Counted from the first letter of the stretch, positions 23,033-34,713 are shown. The stretch: 64,000 nucleotides of DNA from Prinsepia uniflora (GCA_032719365.1 CM064867.1:67950136-68014135), one strand, 5' to 3'. Notes: generated by a model from the letters alone, not told the origin. Numbers and translations are program-made.

Positions 23033-23277
23033 ATCTTGAAAACTGTCATAGTGTGTTGCATGATCTTGGTGTGACTGTAGCTGTTGTGCTTATTAGTATC
23101 TGTGGATATGTTGTGGTTGTGATGTAAAGTTTTGTACTATTGTACTGTTATGTACAGTTATGTTTTTGTACTGTTATGTGTGCGTTTTAGCTTGGACCAT
23201 TGTGGTGTTGTATGTTTGTTGTACTGTTGTGTTTGTTGAATAAATACTGTGACCGAATTTCGGGGACGAAATTCCTT

Positions 23278-23289
23278 AAGGGGAGAAGG
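23278..23289 (+). other. Polypurine tract
   Basis: AAGGGGAGAAGG one base before the 3' LTR start, after a GGGACGAAATTCCTT phrase also found before the other 3' LTRs. Confidence 0.85.
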
Positions 23290-23290
23290 T

Positions 23291-23609
23291 TGTAACGCCC
23301 CGGAAATTCAAAAACGGAAAATTTGAAAAATTTGAGGAAAATGATGATTTTGCCCCTGGAATTGGGCAAACGGTTGACTTTTTATTTGAGCGGTCAAACG
23401 GACTTTGACCGATGACTGTGACGTAGTTCGGGACGTCACGAGTTCATAGACAGGTGGCACGCCCGATTCCGACATTCGAGGAAAAAGTTATGATGTGCGG
23501 AAGTTGGAGGGTAATTTGGTAAATTGGTCACAAGGGCAGAAAGTTGACTTATCAGACGGGAGCAGGACCGGGCACTGTTATCGAGGTCCAGTTGGGACGG
23601 GTCCTGTCA
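23291..23609 (+). repeat. 3' LTR of the compact gag-only element (319 bp)
   Basis: Starts TGTAACGCCCCGG and ends CCTGTCA; same length as the 5' copy and about 95 percent identical by eye. Most differences are transitions. Confidence 0.92.
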
Positions 23610-24825
23610 AGACCAATCCAGGACAACATATGTATAGCCCATGAAGCCTTTCCTGCTCTTAAGCTTCAGAAGACCACAAAGAAATATGAAATGGGGCTGA
23701 AACTCGATATGAATAAAGCTTATGATCATGTTGAATGGGATTTCCTTGAAGCTGTACTAGTGAAAATGGGCTTCGCTGTTCGTTGGATTAGTTTGGTAAT
23801 GAGGTGTGTTACGTCCGTAAAAATGGCAGTGGTGATAAATGGGCAACCTCGTCAAGAGGCCTGCGACACGGAGACCCCATCTCCCCTTATCTCTTCATTT
23901 TAGTTTGTGATGTCCTCTCAAAGATGATTAACTGTGCTGTTAACAGGGGCTTGGTGGAAGGCATAAAATTCAGTACTAGTGGACCCATTCTCTCTCACCT
24001 CTTTTTTGCTGATGGCTCTTTATTATTCATGAAGGCAACTGCCCAGAACTGCAGGACCATTAGAAAGCTACTTGATATGTATTGCCAGGCTTTTGGTCAG
24101 GTGGTTAACTATGATAAATTCAATCTCTATTGCAGTCCAAACACCCCAATGGAGTATAAATTGGCGCTCTGTGAAATTTTGGGAGTTCAACTCTCCGATA
24201 ATCCTAGGCTCTACCTGGGACTCCCTACCTTGTGGGGTAGGTCAAAAAATGAGGCCCTGATCTATGTGAAAGAGAGAACTTTGAGGAAAATTCACGGCTG
24301 GAAACAAAGCCTATTGTCTCAGGCTGACAAAGAAATGCTCATAAAAGTTGTTGGCCATGCAATCCCTTTATACCCTATGTCAGTCTTCAAATTTCCCAAG
24401 ACAATATGCTCTCAAATTGATGCAAGTATGGCCAACTTTTGGTGGGGGCAATCTTAGGATCGTAACAAACTGCATTAGGTAGCTGGAAGGAGTTGGGGCT
24501 TCCTAAGGCTGATGGTGGTATGAGGTTCAAAAATATGGAGGATTACAATGATGCACTCCTGGCCAAAAAATGTTGGAGACTAATTTGTGAGCCGAATTCC
24601 TTTTAGGCTAGGATTTTGAAAAGTAGGTACTTCCCAAACGACAATTTCCTCAATGCAAAGTTGGGATCTCGCGCCTCTTAGGCTTGGTCCAGTATTCTTG
24701 ATGGAAGAAAAGTGATCACACAGGGAACTAGATAGCAAATCCTTGATGGGAAAACTGTTAAATTTTGGACTGATAATTGGGTTATTGGCCTCCCTGAATC
24801 CCAACCTAGACTACAGGCTTCTATT
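23610..24825 (+). pseudogene. LINE ORF2, reverse transcriptase core (broken)
   Basis: Resumes with RPIQDNI and then LKLDMNKAYDHVEW (RT motif A, with the catalytic Asp) in a frame to about 23870. A frameshift near 23860 leads into GLRHGDPISPYLFILV and the motif C region, which reads FFADGSLLF near 24003-24030. The family consensus is ADD, so the second catalytic Asp is replaced by Gly. The frame continues through LGLPTLWGRSK and ANFWWGQ to a stop at about 24455. Further decayed coding with several stops extends to 24825. RT copies the LINE RNA at the nicked target; this copy could not. Confidence 0.9.
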
Positions 24826-26028
24826 GTGGCCAATCTTAATGAGGTAGTTGCTTCATACTTGGACGTTCGATTAGGAAATTGGAATCTGAATGCACTGGAG
24901 GGGTTACTACCCGAGACAGAATTGAAGCTTATTTCTGAAATGGTCGTGGGATTGGACTGCTTGCAGGACAAACTAATTTGGTCTGCTTCAAAAGATGGGG
25001 TATATTCAGTAAAGTCTGGTTATTATTGGCTAAGGTCCCATGCCACAAGTCCTCTGTGTTCTCGACCTTCTACCTCGTATAGCATCCCTAGTGAAACCTG
25101 GAACCTCGTTTGGAGCATTAAGGCTGTCCCCAAAATCAGAACTTTCTTATGGAAGGTCTTGAAGTGCTGTATTCCAACACGTACAAGCCTCTTTTGGCGA
25201 CATCTGGGTACCTCTCCTCTCTATCCAATTTGTCTGGAGGAAACGGAAACTGAGGAGCATGTTCTGCTCCAATGTAGTGGGGCTAGGAGTGTGTGGTTTG
25301 GTTGTGCCCTTAATTATTCTATTGACCCGACCCGTATTACTACCTTTTGTGATTGGCTTGCGGGGGTTTCCTCTCAAAGTTTTTTGGCTGGCTGTGATAA
25401 GAAGTGGGTTCTATCGGCAATTGCAGCAACCTGTTGGTCTATATGGAAGGAAATGTGTCGTTCAACCTTTGAGGAGTGCCACTTTAGCCCCTCCTGGGCA
25501 ATTGAAGAAGAGAAGCTTTTATTGTGTTAGTTCTGGGATGTTGTCACTCCCGTCTCCCCTCTGGATAATGATGTGAACCTGACCAACATCATCCCTCACT
25601 AGGTGCCACCAGATCCCCATTTTCAAAAAATCAACATTGATGCATCTTGGAACCCCAATTCTAACCTATCTGGGCTCGGAATTGTGGTTCAGAATACTGA
25701 CGGTGAATTTGTGGCTGGATGTTGTTTTGGAAGGTCCTCTAGATCGGTGATTGAGGAAGAAGCTTGGGCCCTGTTGGAGGGTGTCAACTTTGTTGTCCAC
25801 CGTTGGTATAAATTGGTGGTTTTTGAATCTGACTCTCTTGAACTGATCAAGGCAACTCGTGGATCAATTAGGCGTGGTCGGTGGAGCATTTTCCCTATCT
25901 TGGCGAGAGTTCAGGATGCTGAAAAGTACTTTGATTCTGTGTGTTTTTCTTGGATTCACCGCTCTTCAAATATGGCAGCTGTTGCCCTAGCGAGCCGTGC
26001 TCGGCGGGCGATGCGCAGAGAAGTCTAG
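24826..26028 (+). pseudogene. LINE ORF2, zf-RVT and RNase H C-terminal part
   Basis: The first frame (to 25530) shows the plant LINE zinc-binding reverse transcriptase region: VYSVKSGYYWL, WSIKAVPKIRTFLWKVL, then CLEETETEEHVLLQC. A stop and about 70 bp separate it from the RNase H frame (25603-26028), which has INIDASW (first Asp), EEEAWALLEGV (Glu), FESDSLELIKA (Asp) and WIHRSSNMAAVAL at the end. In the usual RNase H this last block holds an Asp (as in ADALA), and here it reads AAVALA, so a catalytic residue seems lost. RNase H removes RNA from the hybrid. This is the acquired RNase H typical of plant L1 lineages. Confidence 0.88.
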
Positions 26029-26142
26029 TTTGACTGACCTCCATCGTCCTTAGTGCATGTACTTACCAGTGATGGACTTCCCTGCCCTCCACCACGTGAC
26101 CCTCCTTAGTTTGGTTGCATGCCTCTGCTGTTGTTTTTTTGT
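26029..26142 (+). other. LINE 3' untranslated region, first part
   Basis: Non-coding sequence after the RNase H stop, ending TTTTTTTGT where the solo LTR entered. It continues at 37123. Confidence 0.75.
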
Positions 26143-26891
26143 TGTAACGACCCGTCCCAAATTCCATGATTAGATTAGTGACTAATCACGATTAGTGAGG
26201 CTAATCCGTGATTAGTAGAGTGAAATCGGACGAACAATGCGAAATGACCGTTTTGCCCCTGGTGGGGGCAAAACGTTGACTTTTCAATCGGGCGGTCAAA
26301 TGGACTTTGACCGATGACCGTGACGTAGTTCGTGACGTCACGAGTTCATAGACAGGTGGCACGTTCAATTCCGACGTTCGGGGAGGAAGTTATGACGTTC
26401 GGAAGGTTAGGGGCATTTTGGTAATTTTGGATAAAAGGGGTCAAATGTTGACTTTTTGACCGGGAGGTCCGATGGCCAAGGGCCGAAGACCGTTATGTAG
26501 ATAAGGACGATACGAATCCGTAGACAGGCGGCACGTCGAATTCGGACGTTCGACGGCGAAGTTACGGTTCACGGAAGTTTCCGGGTACTATTCACGATGG
26601 CACGTTTTACGAGACAAAAGTGCAGTTTTGTCTCTAGTGGGCCCAGATATTTGTCCTGATGCCCAATGGATGAGTGACAAGTGTCACCCATCCAATGGAC
26701 ATCATTTCTCCTTCATGCATCTCACCTGCCTCTTCATCGATCATTCTTCATTTTCAAACCATTTTCCCGATCCCATTCCTCTCATCTGCGCGACCCAAAC
26801 ATCCAACCCTCACCCTATGATCATGACAGAGAGACTAGAGGGGGAGAGGAGGACCGGTGAAGCGTGGTGGCCGGCCAAGACGAAGCCACCG

Positions 26892-29800
26892 TGTCAGGAC
26901 ACACCCCGGTTTCACCCCGAAACCCGCGGTAAATCCCGCTCCCATCTGACTCCCCGACACAACACCCAAGTAAAACTCACTCAACCCAGTCAGACGCAGG
27001 AGTAATTAAACAGAATATCCCGAAGTTATCGTTTACAGAGCATAGTACGAAAATACAAGTAACTAAAGTCCGACAATAATTACACGCACACGGAAGACTT
27101 TAAACTACTCCGGGATCCCTCACGGCACTTCTATGCCTCGGACACTGCTTCGACGTCAAGACCCCGCACTAGCTCCACAACCTGGAGGGTAAGTTAAAAC
27201 AAAAGTGTGAGTGGACCATAATAAAAGAAAAGTTCTAAAACATTTATCAGAAAACCGAGTTTAACCCTCCGTTTTGAAAACCACATGCATAACCAACAGT
27301 TATGAACACAGTTATAACTCAATTCTCATAAAACATCATAAGAAACAGAAACACTATAAAATAGTTATATAAATCATAACAGAAGTATCAGAAACCGTAT
27401 CATAAACCACTGATAGTAAAACATCATTTCCCGATCAAACCTGCTGGACCTATCCGAGTCTTTAAACTCCCGAGTCTTTAAACTCAATCCAGGCCTTAAT
27501 CATATCCGAGTCTTTAAACTCAAGGCCTACGGGGGAAATCAATATATCCGAGTCTTTAAACTCCCGAGTCTTTAAACTCAATCCGGGTCTTTAAACCCAA
27601 TCCGGCCGGTCCCCCGTCACATATATCCGGGTCTTTAAACCCAATAACCAGATCCAGCAAATCCAATTCCAAAACCATTTTAAAACCATTTACCAAATCC
27701 TCATCCAAACCCGAATCCGAAATCACTGGTCTGAAGCCCTTCCGGCGTTCAGAACCGTCATTCCGAACCCAAATCCGGAAAAAATATCCATTTTCATACC
27801 AAAACCACATGTAATCACAACCTTAATCCCCAAATCATGTTTCAACATCCCTTTGTAAACAATCAAACTAGTTATCCCTTAAAAAACCCCAAAACCCTGG
27901 CATTTTACTCAGAAATCGGCATTTCTCGTAAAACGTGCCAAATACCGTATTTTCTCGAAAAACGTGCAACAATGTAAAACCAACCAAACATATTCGAGAA
28001 ACATAGAATCATAATCAAAACCATAAAACAATTATAGAAAACAGTTATGCATGCTCGAGTTTAAGAAAACGGTCCACTCACAGTACTGAGCCCTACTCGC
28101 GTCCCGAACGTCCAGCACGTTCCTCGGCTTCCTCGGGAAATCCCGATCCTGTTCACAAGCATCAAAATACGTCACTAACACGTTCACGAAAGTTCACCTA
28201 AATTCCCTCAAAATTCCCCGAAATCTAAACGTAATAAACCGAGACCCTAAACCGTCACCCTCGCGGAACTAACCTCAAACGACGTCCGAACAACTCGAAA
28301 CCACTTCCATTGAACTCAACATAACTCCTAGACCAAAAACCATGTTGATCGTTTTCCCCATCGCCGCCGCACGCGCCCCACGCGCCGCCCAAAGTGGCTG
28401 CGCGTGGCCCTCACGCGCCTGCTACAGTGCACCGTCATCAACCTCCACGCACTGTGCTGAACCGGCTCTGCAACTTGGACCGGCGAGACTCAATCTCCGT
28501 CGTCCGGCCACCATTTCACTCCTTTTTTTCACCCACAGCTTCGTCCAGACACCACGAATTCAATCCTCAACTCCTTTAACCTCGACACAGCCCCGTCATC
28601 GTCGATTCAAGCTCAAACCAGACGGCCACTTTTCCCCTGTTTCACGATCCTTCTACTCCGGTCACCTCCCGTCACGGTGGCGACACCAGACTCACCCCAC
28701 AACCTCACTGAACCTAGTCCAACACTCCTAACCCTTCGACTCACCCCAGAAGTCCACGACTTTGGGTTCGAAGTTCACGGCCAAACAGAGCACCAGAATG
28801 CTCGTCTTCGACTGAGCTCCGCCGTGTACGCCCCCGTCACGGCGACCATCCCAAACCATTCCTAGAACCTCCCTGAACATCACCCTAACCTTCAATCCTC
28901 TCAACTCTAAGCCCAGACTCACGACTTTCCAAATGAAAATCACGGGTAAAACAGAGCAGAAAACTTACCCTTCGATTGCGGCTCCGCCGTGCGCACCGCC
29001 ACGCACCACGGTGGTCGTTGGCCTCCCTGCAGTCTCCTACGGCTTCCCTCGCCTTGGTTTGCCTCACCTCACGGCGTAGCCACCACCTCGAACTCACAGG
29101 CTCCCTGTTTCCCCAAAACTTCTCCGCACCACCGCCGTGTCGCCGTGCACGATCACAGCTCCAATTCACCACCACCAGCTCACACTGACCTCCCTGTCTC
29201 TCCTTCACTCACCAGGACTCAACACCAGCCACGATCACTCCCCCAACTTCTCCTCACAAGTTCACTCTGTTTCTCTGTGTATCGAAGCACTGCACGGGTT
29301 GCACGAGTGCACCCCAATTATTTGGGCTGAGACCACACAGGATTCTCCCAGAATCCTCTAGCCCCCTGCCATGTGTCACCATCCACTCCACTCCTTATCT
29401 CACCTGGTGAAATCCCAGCCGTCCATTTCCTTCTTTCTGCACAAATCCCAATGTGCAGAAAGACCAAAATACCCTCCAGTTTACACATTTTTACGGTTTT
29501 ACCAAAACTTCCTAGACCCGTAACTCTCGCCTCGTAAGTCCGATGAATACGTGCCGCCTGTCATCGAACACAGGACGACAAGAACTATCTAACCATCCTA
29601 GGTCAATCTACCAAAACCCGATTATACAAAAAGTCAACCATTCCCCCTACTTTACCCAAATTACGGTCATGCCCTCAACCTTCCGAACATCACAACTTCC
29701 TCCTCGGATGTCGGAATCAGGCGTGCCACCTGCCTATGGATTCGTGACGTCCTACACTACGTCCTGGTCACTGGTCAACCCTCATTTGACCACCCGAACT

Positions 29801-29944
29801 AAACATCAACTATTTTGCCCGGACCAGGGGCAAAATCGTTATTCTACCCGCAAGGACCTATCGGGACCACCTAACCACTGCTTAACCTCACTAATCACAC
29901 CTTAATTAGTCTACTAATCCTGGTTCTCGGGACGGGTTGTTACA
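26892..29944 (-). repeat. 3' LTR of the young gag-only element
   Basis: On the minus strand begins TGTAACAACCCGTCCCGAG at 29944 and ends in CCTGACA at 26892. Contains a U3 box with a second copy, a GCGCGTG...CACGCGC hairpin (28400-28418), and GTGAGTGGACC (27207-27217) with GGTCCACTCAC (28071-28081), which are perfect inverted copies. Between them lies the hairpin array at 27456-27642. Confidence 0.93.
27456..27642 (-). repeat. Array of TTTAAA-centred hairpins, first copy
   Basis: Repeated 14-mers GAGTCTTTAAACTC (for example 27456-27469) and GGGTCTTTAAACCC (27585-27598 and 27629-27642). They differ by a paired change in the stem. The second LTR carries the same array at about 32225-32411. Confidence 0.85.
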
Positions 29945-29957
29945 ATCTACCCCCTAT
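29945..29957 (-). other. Polypurine tract
   Basis: Reads ATAGGGGGTAGAT on the minus strand next to the 3' LTR start. Confidence 0.75.
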
Positions 29958-30449
29958 AAAGAATTTCGTCCCCGAAATTCCACAGCTAGTCCCCGACACC
30001 TAGGGTCTCCTAACCGGTAATCAACACTAGGTCAGCAACAACCTCTCCTGGGTTTCCTGTCTATCATCTCCACCTTGGGTATTTCACACCAGCTCCAACT
30101 ACGATTACCTGGTGTACGCAAGGGAAACTCTATGAACAGCAAACAAAGGTATTTTACAATACCTCATGTGGAGTACCCGATAGAAGTCATAGAGTACATC
30201 CTCGTATACAACCACCCTACCTTCCCAAACCAACTCGACTACTAACCCAGACAATCGCACACCTAACTCCCTCGACTGCTACCTCGGCTACAATCGGACT
30301 AAATCTACAAAGTCCTAAAGGCAAACTCTAGCTTGTGGGTTCTCTCCTTCAATAATCTCATATCGATCAGTTATAGTCACTCCTTTCTTATACCTTCCGT
30401 CAACCTGCTACGAAACTCACTGTACCCTCCAAGTCCTCTAGGAGGACTC
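29958..30449 (-). other. Non-coding internal segment where pol would be
   Basis: About 490 bp with no usable frame, bearing the usual CGGGGACGAAATTCTTT phrase next to the polypurine tract. A short minus-strand run near 30340-30380 could encode RYEIIEG, loosely like the end of integrase (PYEIVE), possibly a scar of the lost pol. That reading is weak. Confidence 0.5.
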
Positions 30450-31553
30450 CTAGACTTTACCCTGAGATCCAACAACCAAACCGACAGCACAACCAAAAGT
30501 AAAACAAGTACCTGTCCCCACATCTGGTGTCGACTGATCCTCCTGCTGAGTCATCGAGAACACCCGGGTCTGAGATCCCGACGCTCTACCACGTCCCCTC
30601 GAACTACTCGTGGCTGTGCCACCACCTCTTCTCTGGCTTGCTGTCCCTGACGCTGTACTTTGCCCGGACTCCGCTACTCCTCTGCCTACACCACCTTCCT
30701 GTGGCAACAGTGGACACTCACGTCGGAAATGACCTCGCTCCCCGCAGTAGAAACACACATTCCAACCTGGTCCACTGCTCGGTCTCCCTGTGGACGCTAC
30801 CGACGTCGCACTAGCTTGCGGAGTCGGCGGTGCTCGGTAACCCCAAAATCCTGAACCCTGGACACTGCCGGGCCTACCAAAACGATCATCGCCCGACGAG
30901 GACGATCCACCGAAGTTACCCCTTTTCGGTGTCCGCTGGCTCGAAGCTCCAAGAATAGATGGTTCCCGGCGTCGCACCGGCAAACTAGCCTCAACTCGCA
31001 CCGCAGCATCCGACAAGTCTCGGAGGGTAGCAAAAGATCCAGCCGTCACTACGGCTCGAATCTCACCTCGCAAACCCAACTCAAACCTACGGCATTTCTC
31101 GGCTTCAGTGGCCACAAAAGCAGGAGCAAACCGAGACAACATCTGGAACTTCCGTTCATACTCTGCCACTGTCATATTCCCTTGTTGGAGATGCAAAAAC
31201 TCCGCCTCCTTGGCATCTCGGAAAGAACGAGGATAGTACTGCTCCAGGAATCGTTCCCTAAACGTCTCCCAAGTCACACTATGGGCATCCCATCCGGACA
31301 ACTCAAGAGTATACCACCACTCGTACGCTGCACCATCCAGTAGAAAGGTAGCCAACAATACTCGCTCCTCCAGCGGACAATGCATCACCGCAAAAATTCG
31401 CTCAAGTCTGGTAATCCACCGCTGGGCTTCCTCAGGATCAGCCCCACCACTAAAAGTAGTAGCCCCAAGCCGCTGGGCTCGCTCAATCGTAGTACTCTCC
31501 GTCTCTCTGGCTACTTCTTCAGGTTGTGGAGAGGGTCTACGTCTCGGAGGCAT
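30450..31553 (-). CDS. Gag protein of the young gag-only element, intact
   Basis: A 367-residue protein. I choose the Met at 31553 (MPPRRRPSPQPEE) because it matches the Gag start of the other elements; an in-frame Met at 31658 lies in the LTR-side leader and is less likely. Features: ERAQRLGATTFSGG, capsid-like region (TWETFRERFLEQYYPRSFRDA, VAEYERKFQML, EAEKCRRFELGL), a basic and Ser/Gly-rich linker, and a CCHC zinc knuckle CFYCGERGHFRRECP near residue 265. After RVFSMTQQ, which in the intact element leads into protease, the frame runs through about 28 unrelated residues and stops. So the deletion of pol falls just at the Gag-protease border. Gag forms the particle and binds RNA. Confidence 0.92.
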   Translation of the reverse strand: MPPRRRPSPQPEEVARETESTTIERAQRLGATTFSGGADPEEAQRWITRLERIFAVMHCPLEERVLLATFLLDGAAYEWWYTLELSGWDAHSVTWETFRERFLEQYYPRSFRDAKEAEFLHLQQGNMTVAEYERKFQMLSRFAPAFVATEAEKCRRFELGLRGEIRAVVTAGSFATLRDLSDAAVRVEASLPVRRREPSILGASSQRTPKRGNFGGSSSSGDDRFGRPGSVQGSGFWGYRAPPTPQASATSVASTGRPSSGPGWNVCFYCGERGHFRRECPLLPQEGGVGRGVAESGQSTASGTASQRRGGGTATSSSRGRGRASGSQTRVFSMTQQEDQSTPDVGTGTCFTFGCAVGLVVGSQGKV

Positions 31554-31645
31554 CGTCAACCACACGCTGAAAGAGACATAGAAGTAGTTAAGCAACTGGA
31601 ACACAACCTCACAAACCAACAAACCCCACAAACCCGACAACCTAT

Positions 31646-31657
31646 GCTCTGATACCA
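31646..31657 (-). other. Primer binding site (initiator tRNA-Met)
   Basis: TGGTATCAGAGC on the minus strand, two bases from the LTR end. Confidence 0.93.
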
Positions 31658-31659
31658 AT

Positions 31660-34600
31660 TGTCAGGACCCACCCCGGTTTCACCCCGAAACCCGTGGTAA
31701 ATCCCGCTCCCATCTGACTCCCCGACACAACACCCAAGTAAAACTCACTCAACCCAGTCAGACGCAGGAGTAATTAAACAGAATATCCCGAAGTTATCGT
31801 TTACAGAGCATAGTACGAAAATACAAGTAACTAAAGTCCGACAATAATTACACGCACACGGAAGACTTTAAACTACTCCGGGATCCCTCACGGCACTTCT
31901 ATGCCTCGGACACTGCTTCGACGTCAAGACCCCGCACTAGCTCCACAACCTGGAGGGTAAGTTAAAACAAAAGTGTGAGTGGACCATAATAAAAGAAAAG
32001 TTCTAAAACATTTATCAGAAAACCGAGTTTAACCCTCCGTTTTGAAAACCACATGCATAACCAACAGTTAGGAACACAGTTATAACTCAATTCTCATAAA
32101 ACATCATAAGAAACAGAAACACTATAAAATAGTTATATAAATCATAACAGAAGTATCAGAAACCGTATCATAAACCACTGATAGTAAAACATCATTTCCC
32201 GATCAAACCTGCTGGACCTATCCGAGTCTTTAAACTCCCGAGTCTTTAAACTCAATCCAGGCCTTAATCATATCCGAGTCTTTAAACTCAAGGCCTACGG
32301 GGGAAATCAATATATCCGAGTCTTTAAACTCCCGAGTCTTTAAACTCAATCCGGGTCTTTAAACCCAATCCGGCCGGTCCCCCGTCACATATATCCGGGT
32401 CTTTAAACCCAATAACCAGATCCAGCAAATCCAATTCCAAAACCATTTTAAAACCATTTACCAAATCCTCATCCAAACCCGAATCCGAAATCACTGGTCT
32501 GAAGCCCTTCCGGCGTTCAGAACCGTCATTCCGAACCCAAATCCGGAAAAAATATCCATTTTCATACCAAAACCACATGTAATCACAACCTTAATCCCCA
32601 AATCATGTTTCAACATCCCTTTGTAAACAATCAAACTAGTTATCCCTTAAAAAACCCCAAAACCCTGGCATTTTACTCAGAAATCGACATTTCTCGTAAA
32701 ACGTGCCAAATACCGTATTTTCTCGAAAAACGTGCAACAATGTAAAACCAACCAAACATATTCGAGAAACATAGAATCATAATCAAAACCATAAAACAAT
32801 TATAGAAAACAGTTATGCATGCTCGAGTTTAAGAAAACGGTCCACTCACAGTACTGAGCCCTACTCGCGTCCCGAACGTCCAGCACGTTCCTCGGCTTCC
32901 TCGGGAAATCCCGATCCTGTTCACAAGCATCAAAATACGTCACTAACACGTTCACGAAAGTTCACCTAAATTCCCTCAAAATTCCCCGAAATCTAAACGT
33001 AATAAACCGAGACCCTAAACCGTCACCCTCGCGGAACTAACCTCAAACGACGTCCGAACAACTCGAAACCACTTCCATTGAACTCATCATAACTCCTAGA
33101 CCAAAAACCATGTTGATCGGTTTCCCCATCGCCGCCGCACGCGCCCCCACGCGCCGCCCAAAGTGGCTGCGCGTGGCCCTCACGCGCCTGCTACAGTGCA
33201 CCGTCATCAACCTCCACGCACTGTGCTGAACAGGCTCTGCAACTTGGACCGGCGAGACTCAATCTCCGTCGTCCGGCCACCATTTCACTCCTTTTTTTCA
33301 CCCACAGCTTCGTCCAGACACCACGAATTCAATCCTCAACTCCTCTAACCTCGACACAGCCCCGTCATCGTCGATTCAAGCTCGAACCAGACGACCACTT
33401 TTCCCCTGTTTCACGATCCTTCTACTCCGGTCACCTCCCGTCACGGTGGCGACACCAGACTCACCCCACAACCTCACTGAACCTAGTCCAACACTCCTAA
33501 CCCTTCGACTCACCCCAGAAGTCCACGACTTTGGGTTCGAAGTTCACGGCCAAACAGAGCACCAGAATGCTCGTCTTCGACTGAGCTCCGCCGTGTACGC
33601 CCCCGTCACGGCAACCATCCCAAACCATTCCTAGAACCTCCCTGAACATCACCCTAACCTTCAATCCTCTCAACTCTAAGCCCAGACTCACGACTTTCCA
33701 AATGAAAATCACGGGTAAAACAGAGCAGAAAACTTACCCTTCGATTGCGGCTCCGCCGTGCGCACCGCCACGCACCACGGTGGTCGTTGGCCTCCCTGCA
33801 GTCTCCTACGGCTTCCCTCGCCTTGGTTTGCCTCACCTCACGGCGTAGCCACCACCTCGAACTCACAGGCTCCCTGTTTCCCCAAAACTTCTCCGCACCA
33901 CCGCCGTGTCGCCGTGCACGATCACAGCTCCAATTCACCACCACCAGCTCACACTGACCTCCCTGTCTCTCCTTCACTCACCAGGACTCAACACCAGCCA
34001 CGATCACTCCCCCAACTTCTCCTCACAAGTTCACTCTGTTTCTCTGTGTATCGAAGCACTGCACGGGTTGCACGAGTGCACCCCAATTATTTGGGCTGAG
34101 ACCACACAGGATTCTCCCAGAATCCTCTAGCCCCCTGCCATGTGTCACCATCCACTCCACTCCTTATCTCACCTGGTGAAATCCCAGCCGTCCATTTCCT
34201 TCTTTCTGCACAAATCCCAATGTGCAGAAAGACCAAAATACCCTCCAGTTTACACATTTTTACGGTTTTACCAAAACTTCCTAGACCCGTAACTCTCGCC
34301 TCGTAAGTCCGATGAATACGTGCCGCCTGTCATCGAACACAGGACGACAAGAACTATCTAACCATCCTAGGTCAATCTACCAAAACCCGATTATACAAAA
34401 AGTCAACCATTCCCCCAACTTTACCCAAATTACGGTCATGCCCTCAACCTTCCGAACATCACAACTTCCTCCTCGGATGTCGGAATCAGGCGTGCCACCT
34501 GCCTATGGATTCGTGACGTCCTACACTACGTCCTGGTCACTGGTCAACCCTCATTTGACCACCCGAACTAAACATCAACTATTTTGCCCGGACCAGGGGC

Positions 34601-34713
34601 AAAATCGTTATTCTACCCGCAAGGACCTATCGGGACCACCTAACCACTGCTTAACCTCACTAATCACACCTTAATTAGTCTACTAATCCTGGTTCTCGGG
34701 ACGGGTTGTTACA
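31660..34713 (-). repeat. 5' LTR of the young gag-only element
   Basis: Near-identical partner of 26892-29944. The small frames in both copies repeat exactly because the LTRs do; none is recognised as a gene. Confidence 0.93.

Larger units (their letters stand above)
21726..23609 (+). mobile_element. Compact gag-only LTR element (TR-GAG-like), 1.9 kb
   Basis: Complete element: 319-bp LTRs at both ends, primer site, a gag frame, polypurine tract, and no pol. Target duplication is AGACA (21721-21725) against AGACC (23610-23614), one base different; the LINE reading frame requires AGACC, so the left copy has mutated. The two LTRs differ at about 16 of 319 positions by my count, so it is clearly older than the element at 26892. 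Small LTR elements carrying only Gag have been described in plants as TR-GAG, and this fits that class. It would need reverse transcriptase and integrase from a full Tekay-type element. Confidence 0.9.
26892..34713 (-). mobile_element. Young gag-only gypsy element with 3.05 kb LTRs
   Basis: Complete minus-strand element of 7822 bp with perfect target duplication CACCG (26887-26891 and 34714-34718). LTRs occupy 26892-29944 and 31660-34713; the internal region (29945-31659) is only 1.7 kb and codes for Gag alone. By eye the LTRs differ by about 12 substitutions and one 1-bp indel in 3053 bp, so the insertion is recent. Pol is entirely absent, yet Gag is intact. It resembles a LARD-sized version of the gag-only class and must depend on proteins from another element. 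Confidence 0.93.

Noticed and set aside
27456..27642. Regularly spaced repeats resembling a CRISPR array
   Set aside because: Units are short palindromes with irregular spacers in a plant LTR; no cas genes and the wrong kind of genome.
28342..29330. Several overlapping frames up to 129 codons, repeated at 33111-34099
   Set aside because: They lie in the two LTRs of one element, so their repetition reflects LTR identity rather than gene conservation.
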